Source: Nitriliruptorales bacterium
Lineage (GTDB): Bacteria > Actinomycetota > Nitriliruptoria > Euzebyales > Egibacteraceae
NCBI GenBank assembly: GCA_007119305.1
Contig: SKPY01000433.1
Coordinates: 1-6,446 of the forward strand
Direction: 5' to 3'
DNA: 6,446 bases
Each line of letters begins with the position of its first letter. The first letter of the stretch is position 1. Of this stretch, positions 1 through 4,948 are shown piece after piece. The translations under genes were made by a program, and so were the position numbers. The notes under the pieces were generated by a model. It was not told where the DNA came from and ran no database searches. It worked only from the letters and a program-made list of their open reading frames with translations.

Positions 1-185
1 ACCACGAAGTAGACGATCGCACCGATCGGGAAGCTGACGAGCACGACGATCAGCGCCCACGCCCACTTGGGCAGATACCTGACCTCGTGCCGGGCGAGGT
101 CGATGAGGACCACGACCACGGCCGCCAACGCGACGGCGCCGAGGACCAGCACCACCCCCGGGACGTGCTCGCCGAAGATCTCCAC
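1..185 (-). CDS. PLDc_N domain small membrane protein (partial, 3' end outside window)
   Basis: The minus strand reads from a GTG at 185-183 without a stop to the window edge, giving 61 complete codons. The product has a hydrophobic helix (residues 9-28), then the motif LIDLARHEVRYLPKWAWAL, then a second helix ending IGAIVYFVV. This helix / short basic loop with L-P-K-W / helix layout is the signature of the PLDc_N domain, found at the N-terminus of cardiolipin synthases and as a stand-alone two-helix protein, often beside ABC transporter genes in actinobacteria. The start is supported by a GGGAGG Shine-Dalgarno about 9 bases upstream. The role of stand-alone members is not established. Whether this copy is stand-alone or the start of a longer enzyme cannot be seen. 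The domain call is from recalled family pattern; the reading frame and RBS are seen directly. Confidence 0.75.
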   Translation of the reverse strand, partial: MEIFGEHVPGVVLVLGAVALAAVVVVLIDLARHEVRYLPKWAWALIVVLVSFPIGAIVYFV

Positions 186-235
186 AGTGGGCTTCCTCCC
201 GCCGGCCGCGGGTGGTCACCCGTTCCCGGCGTCCA

Positions 236-254
236 CGTACGGCCCCGGCGTACG
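236..254. repeat. Paired CGTACG palindromes upstream of the PLDc_N gene
   Basis: CGTACG occurs at 236-241 and again at 249-254, separated by 7 bases. Each copy is itself palindromic, and together they can form a 6-bp stem. The pair sits about 50-70 bases upstream of the GTG of the PLDc_N gene, where an operator would be plausible. No regulator is identified, and GC-rich DNA makes such pairs easy to find by chance. Confidence 0.3.
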
Positions 255-302
255 CAAAGACACGCGGATCAGTGCGCAGTCTCGCGGCTCCCGGGTGTCC
301 TT

Positions 303-325
303 GCACAGGTCCAACGCCCCTGTGC
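303..325. terminator. 7-bp inverted repeat, possible weak terminator after the toxin gene
   Basis: GCACAGG at 303-309 pairs perfectly with CCTGTGC at 319-325 around a 9-base loop. It lies about 210 bases past the toxin stop codon in the direction of minus-strand transcription. On that strand the hairpin is followed by AAGGAC, not a U-run, so it is not a standard Rho-independent terminator. It may be a simple 3' hairpin or chance. Confidence 0.25.
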
Positions 326-533
326 GGAGTGGCCGATCGCACTGACCCGTAAGTGTGTGCTGCTCATCACTGTTGGCCACGTTGCGCTCGTGGGAGGCTG
401 CTCCGCGATGACCAGCGGTGGCAAGCGACAGCGCCCAACGAGCAGCACGGGCTCGTGCAGGCCCGTAGAGGGAGCGGCGCCTGGGTTCGTGAGGGGGCCG
501 GGGGGCGTGGCCGGGGAGCTCATCGGGCGTGCC

Positions 534-851
534 CTACCGCAGATCCAGGACCGTTTCGAGGGCGAGATCGACACCCCACTGTTCCTCGGTCGAGAGGTGA
601 CCCCGGTAGTCCCCGAGCCTGGTCACGTCGATGGCCCCGGTCTGCTCCACCAACACCCGCGTCACGCTGCCGTCGATCTCGATCTCCGGTCGGAAGGACG
701 CTTGGCGAGCGGCCGTCGAGGTTGGCGCAACAAGCACCGTCGACAGCCGCAGCAACGCATCGGACTGCACGATGACGCCGTAGCGGATGCCTGACTGCTC
801 ATGCCCTTGACGTCGTCCGAGGCGGAGCCGGAAGACGTCACCACGGCGCAC
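534..851 (-). CDS. mazF: Type II toxin, MazF/PemK family endoribonuclease
   Basis: The 105-residue product matches the usual length and pattern of MazF/PemK toxins, which cleave mRNA at short sequence motifs in the cytoplasm until bound by their antitoxin. It begins RRGDVFRL, continues GHEQSGIRYGVIVQSD (about residues 16-31) and VLVAPTS (39-45), and ends with VLVEQTGAIDVTRLGDY (66-82) and a C-terminal helix. Arg23 in the GIRYGVIV strand and Thr44 in the APTS turn are in the places of the catalytic Arg and Thr of MazF, so the enzyme looks intact. The start is a GTG at 851-849, chosen because GGAGG (858-862) lies six bases upstream and because the next residues RRGDVF are the normal family N-terminus. 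It overlaps the antitoxin gene by 14 bases, implying one transcript and translational coupling. The cleavage site cannot be predicted. Confidence 0.9.
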   Translation of the reverse strand: MRRGDVFRLRLGRRQGHEQSGIRYGVIVQSDALLRLSTVLVAPTSTAARQASFRPEIEIDGSVTRVLVEQTGAIDVTRLGDYRGHLSTEEQWGVDLALETVLDLR

Positions 852-1077
852 GCAGATCCTCCATCATGGCGGCCACCTCTGCGGCTTCCGCGCGGTCGAC
901 CTCGTCGGCTGCAAGCTCTGCCGCCTCGTCGATGAGCCGCTGGCGATCGCGCAGTCGCTGGGCCGCGACGACCAAGCCATGCCGGACGGCTTCCGAACGC
1001 GAGAGGCCGGTGGCTTCGAGTTCGGCAAGGGCGCGGCGCGCGTCCTCGTCGAGCCGTACGGAGATCATCTCGCTCAT
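838..1077 (-). CDS. Ribbon-helix-helix antitoxin of the MazF-type toxin
   Basis: This 79-residue protein precedes the toxin gene and overlaps it by 14 bases, the normal antitoxin-first order. Residues 3-10 (EMISVRLD) form the beta-strand of a ribbon-helix-helix DNA-binding domain. Residues 11-40 supply the two helices, with LSRSEAVRHGL as the typical second-helix motif. Residues 45-79 are an acidic, Ala/Glu/Asp-rich helix ending MMEDLRAPW, the expected toxin-binding tail. By family precedent it would bind and block the toxin and repress the operon as a dimer or as the toxin complex. The ATG at 1077-1075 is the first start that gives the full strand, and it has no clear Shine-Dalgarno. A -10-like TACACT only six bases upstream suggests a leaderless message. 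The C-terminus does not resemble classical AbrB-fold MazE, so I leave the symbol blank. Confidence 0.85.
   Translation of the reverse strand: MSEMISVRLDEDARRALAELEATGLSRSEAVRHGLVVAAQRLRDRQRLIDEAAELAADEVDRAEAAEVAAMMEDLRAPW
858..862 (-). promoter_or_regulatory. Shine-Dalgarno of the toxin gene, inside the antitoxin gene
   Basis: GGAGG on the minus strand, six bases before the toxin GTG and entirely within the antitoxin's last codons. It is the best ribosome binding site in the pair and fixes the toxin start. The antitoxin itself lacks such a site. Confidence 0.7.
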
Positions 1078-1083
1078 GACCGG

Positions 1084-1089
1084 AGTGTA
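1084..1089 (-). promoter_or_regulatory. Probable -10 element of the antitoxin-toxin operon (leaderless)
   Basis: The minus strand reads TACACT, matching the TANNNT actinobacterial -10 pattern, followed by six bases and then the antitoxin ATG. A transcript from this element would start at or within a base or two of the ATG, giving a leaderless mRNA and explaining the missing Shine-Dalgarno. No good -35 is seen at 17-18 bp spacing (GGTCAC/CGGTCA), which is common for such promoters. Confidence 0.5.
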
Positions 1090-1091
1090 TC

Positions 1092-1100
1092 ACGAAACGT
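1092..1100. promoter_or_regulatory. Possible antitoxin operator, ACG-AAA-CGT inverted repeat
   Basis: ACG at 1092-1094 and CGT at 1098-1100 form a short inverted repeat just upstream of the putative -10. CACT/AGTG direct repeats flank it (1084-1087 and 1106-1109 region). Ribbon-helix-helix antitoxins normally bind short repeats overlapping their own promoter, so the position is right. The repeat is short and could be chance. Confidence 0.3.
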
Positions 1101-1218
1101 CAGACAGTGACCGCCCGCATCGCCGGCCGCCGGACATGCCAGGCACACCGCACAGGACGCCGAGGGTCTGCCGATCTTCTCCTCGCTAGCCGAGCTCGCG
1201 CAGCACATCGCCCCCGAC

Positions 1219-1497
1219 GTGTACCTACGCTTCTCGAAGGGCCCTGCCCACGACCGCGACCGCCGCAGCCACGACTACGAGAGCGGGCTCGAGCTCTCGG
1301 GCCTGTCCGTCAACCTCATGGACAACGCCGACGACGGGTGTCGTCCGTGGGTGCTCCGTGGCAAGGTCGTGGCCCGCGGCCCGGAAAACGGGCCGCTAGT
1401 TGCCGAGTACGAGCCGCTCGCCCTGCTCGCCGGCAGCGTGGTCGCGGAGGCCAAGCGTCGCTACGCACGGTTCGACGTGGCCGAGGACTCTACCTAG
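1219..1497 (+). CDS. DUF6098-like protein, N-terminus uncertain, possibly a remnant
   Basis: From GTG 1219 the frame encodes 92 residues beginning YLRFSKGP, followed by HDYESGLELSGLSVN (about 19-33), RPWVLRGKVVARGP (42-55) and a C-terminal helix ending RYARFDVAEDST. These blocks match my recollection of DUF6098, a small actinobacterial family of unknown function. The same frame is open upstream from 1111, and residues just before the GTG (LPIFSSLAELAQHIAPDV, from 1168) look like the family's normal N-terminus. That stretch has no ATG, GTG or TTG; only a CTG at 1168 could serve. In addition, family members as I recall them have about 25 Trp-rich residues between SVN and RPWVL, where this protein has only LMDNADDGC. 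It may therefore be a 5'-damaged, internally deleted pseudogene, a gene using a CTG start, or a short natural variant. It is divergent from the toxin-antitoxin pair. Confidence 0.55.
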   Translation: MYLRFSKGPAHDRDRRSHDYESGLELSGLSVNLMDNADDGCRPWVLRGKVVARGPENGPLVAEYEPLALLAGSVVAEAKRRYARFDVAEDST

Positions 1498-1557
1498 ATG
1501 GCGCGGGCTGCGTGGCTCGTCCCTGCTCGGGCACGGCGCCTCGTCTGCCCTGGGCGT

Positions 1558-1584
1558 GGCGGGGACGTGACCCCGCCCGGGCGG
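1558..1584 (+). terminator. GC-rich overlapping hairpins after the DUF6098-like gene
   Basis: GGCGGGG (1558-1564) and CCCCGCC (1571-1577) form a perfect 7-bp stem with loop ACGTGA. It overlaps a 12-bp perfect palindrome, CCGCCCGGGCGG (1573-1584), followed by CTTT. The structure begins 60 bases after the upstream stop codon and ends about 80 bases before the next gene, the expected place for a terminator. The U-tract is only three bases long, so termination may be weak. Confidence 0.4.
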
Positions 1585-1588
1585 CTTT

Positions 1589-1599
1589 GGCATGATGCC
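1589..1599. repeat. GGCAT-G-ATGCC palindrome upstream of the antiporter operon
   Basis: A perfect 5-bp inverted repeat around a single base, about 68 bases upstream of the first operon start codon. It is a candidate operator by position, with no regulator identified. I find no convincing -35/-10 pair in 1498-1666. Confidence 0.25.
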
Positions 1600-1666
1600 C
1601 CGCGTTGGTTCGTCGCGACCGTGATCTCCGGAGGCTGCCCGGGCCGTTGAGCATCCTGCCCCGCAC

Positions 1667-1996
1667 GTGCGGCTTCCGACGCGCTCACGCGGCTGGCGCA
1701 GGCTGCAGGCCGTGAGCGGGCTCCTGCTCGGCGCCGGAGCGCTCGCCTACGTGGCCGGCTTGGTCGCGGTGTTCGCGGGCACGCGCCTCAAGGGCCGGCT
1801 GGCTGGCCTTGCCACCATGGCGGTCGGCTCCCTGCTGGCACTGGCGGCCGGCGCTCCGGCGCGGGCGGTCACGTGGTGGCTGGTGCTGGCCAGCGCGGCG
1901 ACGCTCGCCGGCCTGCTCGCCTTTGCCGTCTACCTGGAGCGCCGCGCTGCCGAGGCGGCGGGCGAGCCCCTGCCGATCGATGACGAGCCCGTGTGA
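1667..1996 (+). CDS. Small three-helix membrane protein, MnhF/MrpF-like
   Basis: The 109-residue product has an Arg-rich N-terminus, three hydrophobic segments (about 15-36, 44-60 and 68-88) and a charged tail ending PIDDEPV. The arrangement resembles MnhF/MrpF, a small Mrp antiporter subunit: the second helix begins at a basic loop (GTRLKGRLAG) and the third ends LLAFAVYLERRA, much like the GTVAFARYLER ending I recall for MnhF. The Asp residues normally present in the loop and at the start of helix 3 are absent, so it is a divergent member. A divergent MnhG is the other candidate. The start is uncertain. GTG 1667 is the only upstream option in an open frame from 1625, while GTG 1712 would begin directly at helix 1 and give about 94 residues, closer to MnhF length. 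Neither has a good RBS. Its stop overlaps the next start (TGATG), tying it to the antiporter subunits. Confidence 0.6.
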   Translation: MRLPTRSRGWRRLQAVSGLLLGAGALAYVAGLVAVFAGTRLKGRLAGLATMAVGSLLALAAGAPARAVTWWLVLASAATLAGLLAFAVYLERRAAEAAGEPLPIDDEPV

Positions 1997-3444
1997 TGGC
2001 GCTCATCCTTGCGACCGTGGGCGTGCCGGCGGTCGGCGCCGGTCTTGCAGCGCTGACGCGCGGACGCGTCCAGCTGGCTGTGGGGCTGGGCGCGACGGCC
2101 GCCACGGGCGGCGCGGCAGCCCTGCTCGGCTGGCAACTGTGGCGCACGGCTGAGCCGCTCACCGTGCGCACCCCCGCGCCGGCGGGCGCGGAGTTCGTGC
2201 TCGTCGCCGACGGGCTTGCCGTGTCCATGGTGCTCATGACCGCGGCCGTGGGCGTGTTCGCCGGCGCGTTCGCCGCCACGCAGCGCGGCGACGCCCGGGC
2301 CGGGCACCCGGGTTACTGGCCGCTGTGGCTAGTGCTGTGGGCCGGGCTGCACACGCTGTTCCTCGCCGGCGACCTCTTCACGGTCTACCTCATGCTCGAG
2401 CTGATCGGCATCGCCGGCGCTGCGCTCGTCATCCTGGGGGGCGGCGCGCGCACGCTCGTGGCCGGCGCCCGCTACTTCTACGCCGAGCTCGTCGCCTCCG
2501 TGACGTTCCTGCTGGGCATCGCCCTGGTGTGGGACGCGGCCGGCACGGTGGTGCTGGCTGCGCTGCCCGCGGAGCTCGCGGCGGCGCCCGCCGGCCGGTG
2601 GGGTCTTGCGGTGATGACGGCCGGCCTGCTCCTGAAGGTGCCGCTCGTGCCGCTGGCGTTCTGGCTGCCTGCGGCGCACACCCTCGCGCCCAGCACCGTG
2701 AGCCCGATCCTGTCCGCCGTGGTGGTCAAGACCGCGTTCGCGGTCCTCGTGCGCTTGTGGTTCGACGCGCTGCCCGGGGCCGCGCCGCCGAGCGCCGCGC
2801 AGCTGCTGGGGGTGCTCGGCGCGGCGGCGGTGCTGTGGGGCTCGCTCAACGCCCTGCGCGCCCAGCAGCTCAAGCTGCTCATCGCGCACTCGACGGTCGC
2901 GCAGCTGGGCCTGCTGTTCCTCCTGCCTCCCCTGGTCATGGCCGGCGCGGCGGACGCCTGGACCGGCGGCATCCTGCACGCGATCGCGCACGCCCTGCCG
3001 AAGGCGGCCATGCTGATGGTCGCGGTCCTCCTCACCCGCACCGCGGGCGGTGAGACCGTCGCCGAGCTCGCCGGCAGCGCGACCCGGCGGCCCGTCGCGG
3101 TGTTCGCCTTCGGCATCGCCGCCGTCAGCCTGGTCGGCCTGCCCCCCACGGGGGGCTTCGTCGCGAAGTGGTACCTGCTCGTCGCGAGCGTGGAGACGGG
3201 CCAGTGGTGGTGGGTGCCCGTCATCGTCGTCGGCAGCCTGCTCACAGCCGCCTACCTCATGCGTGTCGTGAAGCGCGCCTTCGCTCCCGTGCCAGCAGGC
3301 CTGCCCGCCACGGCCGTCCGGGGCTGGGCGGACGTCGTCGCGCTGCTGCTCGCCGCGACCGCGTTGGTGCTCGGACTGCGGCCCCTCGAGCTGCTCACGC
3401 TGCTGGAGCTCGGGCCACCGCTGCGCGGACTGGTCGGGGGCTGA
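1996..3444 (+). CDS. Antiporter-type membrane subunit 1 (NuoM/MrpD family)
   Basis: This 482-residue protein has about fourteen hydrophobic segments and the conserved core of proton-translocating subunits of complex I and Mrp antiporters. With the ATG as residue 1, the TM5 glutamate is E135 (VYLMLELIG), the TM7 lysine K214 (GLLLKVPLVPL), the TM8 lysine K245 (VVVKTAF), a further lysine/histidine pair K293 and H298 (LKLLIAHSTVAQLG), H328/H332/K336 (LHAIAHALPKAAML) and the TM12 lysine K391 (FVAKWYL). In characterised relatives these residues form the cross-membrane ion path. The usual PLH-x-W-L-P motif is changed to PLAFWLP. ATG 1996 is preferred because it overlaps the upstream TGA as TGATG; a GTG one codon earlier is possible. 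The gene ends one base before the next GTG. It resembles MrpD/NuoM more than NuoL; the transported ion cannot be told from sequence. Confidence 0.85.
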   Translation: MALILATVGVPAVGAGLAALTRGRVQLAVGLGATAATGGAAALLGWQLWRTAEPLTVRTPAPAGAEFVLVADGLAVSMVLMTAAVGVFAGAFAATQRGDARAGHPGYWPLWLVLWAGLHTLFLAGDLFTVYLMLELIGIAGAALVILGGGARTLVAGARYFYAELVASVTFLLGIALVWDAAGTVVLAALPAELAAAPAGRWGLAVMTAGLLLKVPLVPLAFWLPAAHTLAPSTVSPILSAVVVKTAFAVLVRLWFDALPGAAPPSAAQLLGVLGAAAVLWGSLNALRAQQLKLLIAHSTVAQLGLLFLLPPLVMAGAADAWTGGILHAIAHALPKAAMLMVAVLLTRTAGGETVAELAGSATRRPVAVFAFGIAAVSLVGLPPTGGFVAKWYLLVASVETGQWWWVPVIVVGSLLTAAYLMRVVKRAFAPVPAGLPATAVRGWADVVALLLAATALVLGLRPLELLTLLELGPPLRGLVGG

Positions 3445-3445
3445 C

Positions 3446-4948
3446 GTGGACTGGAGCGCGGGACTGCCGCTGGCCCTGCTGCTCGCGTCGCTGCTGCCCG
3501 CGGCGATCATCTTCCTGCTGCCTGAGGAGCGCGACCTCGCCCGCAGGGTGATCAACATGGCCGGGGCGGTGCTCAAGGTGGCCTTGGCCGGCGTGCTCAT
3601 CGTGGGGGTGTTCACCGGCCACGAGTACGAGTGGCGGTCGGCGTTCCTGCCCGGCGTCGACCTCGTGCTGCGGGTGGACCCCATCCCCCTGCTGTTCGTG
3701 ACGCTGTCGTCGCTGCTGTGGCTGACGACCACGATCTACGCCGTCGGCTACCTCGCGGGGCAGCCTCACCAGAGCCGGTTCTTCGGGTTCTTCAGCCTGT
3801 GCGTGAGCGCGACGATCGGGATCGCGCTGGCCGGCAACCTGGTCACGTTCCTGCTCTTCTACGAGCTGCTGACCGTCACGACCTACCCGCTCGTGGTGCA
3901 GCGCGGCGACGAGCGGTCGCTCGCCGGTGGTCGTGCGTACCTGCTCTACACGGTCACCGGGGGGGCGATCCTGCTGGTGGGGATCGCCTGGCTGCACAGC
4001 CTCGCCGGGTCGGTCGAGTTCCTCGAGCACGGCGCGCTGACCGGCATCGCCCTGGCCCACCGCACGGAGCTGACGGTGATCTTCGTGCTGCTCGTCGGCG
4101 GGCTGGGCTTCAAGACCGCGCTCGTGCCGCTGCACGGCTGGCTGCCGCAGGCGATGGTCGCCCCCGCGCCGGTGAGCGCGCTGCTGCACGCCGTGGCAGT
4201 CGTGAAGGCCGGCGCGTACGGGATCGTCCGGGTCGTCTACGACCTGTACGGGCTGCCGCTGGCGGTCGACCTCGGGGTCCTCACCCCCCTGGCCGTCGCG
4301 GCGGCGGTCACGATCGTGTACGGGTCGCTGCGCGCGCTGACCCAGGACGACCTGAAGCGCCGCCTCGCCTACTCCACGGTGAGCCAGCTGTCCTACATCG
4401 TGCTCGGGGTCGCCACGGTCGGGCTCACCGGCGCCACGGGCGGGCTCGCGCACCTCGTGCACCAGGGCATCCAGAAGGTCACCTTGTTCTACTGCGCCGG
4501 CAACCTCACCAAGGCGCTCGGGGTCACGAAGGTCAGCGAGATGCGCGGCGTCGGCCGCAAGCTGCCGCTGACCATGGCCGCGTTCACCGTCGCCGCGCTC
4601 GGCATGATCGGCATCCCGCCGACGGCGGGCTTCTTCACGAAGTGGTATCTGGGCCTCGGCGGACTCGAGTCGGGCCAGGGGTGGGTGCTCGCCGTGCTCG
4701 TCGCCAGCAGCCTGCTCAACGCCGCCTACTTCCTCCCAGTCATCGCACGGGCCTGGTTCCGTGCGCCCGAGGGCGCGGCAACGCACGCGCCCGAGCGGGC
4801 AGGCCTGCTCGAGGTCAGCTGGTGGCTGCTGCTGCCCCCCGTGGCGACCGGGGCGAGCGTGCTCGTGCTCGGCGTCTTCGCCGGCGTGCCGCTGAGCCCG
4901 CTGTCGTGGGCGGGCTTCATCGCCCAAGAGGTCCTGGGGCGGCCATGA
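3446..4948 (+). CDS. Antiporter-type membrane subunit 2 (MnhD/MrpD family)
   Basis: The 500-residue product has about fourteen membrane segments and the most complete set of ion-path residues of the three. These are E140 (FLLFYELLTVTTYPLVV), K223 and H230 (FKTALVPLHGWLP), H248 and K254 (LLHAVAVVKAGAYG), K304 (DDLKRRLAYSTVSQL), H336/H339/K344 (HLVHQGIQKVTLFY) and K399 (GFFTKWYL). The LLH-x5-K pattern on TM8 combines the His seen in NuoL/MrpA with the Lys seen in NuoM/MrpD. The protein has the length of a D-type subunit and lacks the long C-terminal extension of MrpA. The block KVSEMRGVG before TM11/12 is typical of stand-alone MnhD-like subunits. GTG 3446 follows the upstream TGA after one base, with GGGGG five bases before it as a weak RBS. 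It ends in an ATGA overlap with subunit 3, so coupled translation is likely. Confidence 0.88.
   Translation: MDWSAGLPLALLLASLLPAAIIFLLPEERDLARRVINMAGAVLKVALAGVLIVGVFTGHEYEWRSAFLPGVDLVLRVDPIPLLFVTLSSLLWLTTTIYAVGYLAGQPHQSRFFGFFSLCVSATIGIALAGNLVTFLLFYELLTVTTYPLVVQRGDERSLAGGRAYLLYTVTGGAILLVGIAWLHSLAGSVEFLEHGALTGIALAHRTELTVIFVLLVGGLGFKTALVPLHGWLPQAMVAPAPVSALLHAVAVVKAGAYGIVRVVYDLYGLPLAVDLGVLTPLAVAAAVTIVYGSLRALTQDDLKRRLAYSTVSQLSYIVLGVATVGLTGATGGLAHLVHQGIQKVTLFYCAGNLTKALGVTKVSEMRGVGRKLPLTMAAFTVAALGMIGIPPTAGFFTKWYLGLGGLESGQGWVLAVLVASSLLNAAYFLPVIARAWFRAPEGAATHAPERAGLLEVSWWLLLPPVATGASVLVLGVFAGVPLSPLSWAGFIAQEVLGRP

Larger units (their letters stand above)
186..533. other. Gene-poor intergenic stretch
   Basis: I see no convincing gene in this 348-base stretch between two minus-strand genes. 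Open frames here give Arg/Pro/Ser/Thr-rich, low-complexity translations with no domain pattern, as expected from antisense or non-coding GC-rich DNA. The region does hold a pair of CGTACG sites (236-254), a 7-bp hairpin (303-325), and a G-rich block around 491-516. It must contain the promoter of the PLDc_N gene and the 3' end of the toxin transcript, but I find no clear -10/-35 pair and no U-tract terminator. Confidence 0.6.

Noticed and set aside
269..574. Minus-strand 101-codon frame downstream of and overlapping the toxin gene
   Set aside because: Low-complexity Pro/Ser/Arg composition, no recognisable motif, and overlap with the toxin in another frame.
353..794. Plus-strand frame with a lipoprotein-like start (LLITVGHVALVGGCS) after a GTG near 357
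   Set aside because: The resemblance to a lipobox is brief. Downstream the translation becomes Pro/Arg/Gly-rich without domains and then runs antisense to the intact toxin gene. No RBS was seen. It could be a small decayed remnant, but I cannot support it.
1107..1595. Plus-strand 162-codon frame overlapping the DUF6098-like gene
   Set aside because: Arg-rich and without domains; the alternative frame carries the family-like blocks.
2329..3732. Very long minus-strand frame opposite the antiporter genes, and others like it at 3395-5089 and 5086-6384
   Set aside because: These are antisense shadows of GC-rich coding DNA. They are His/Gln/Arg/Asp-rich and repetitive, while the plus strand encodes clear membrane proteins.
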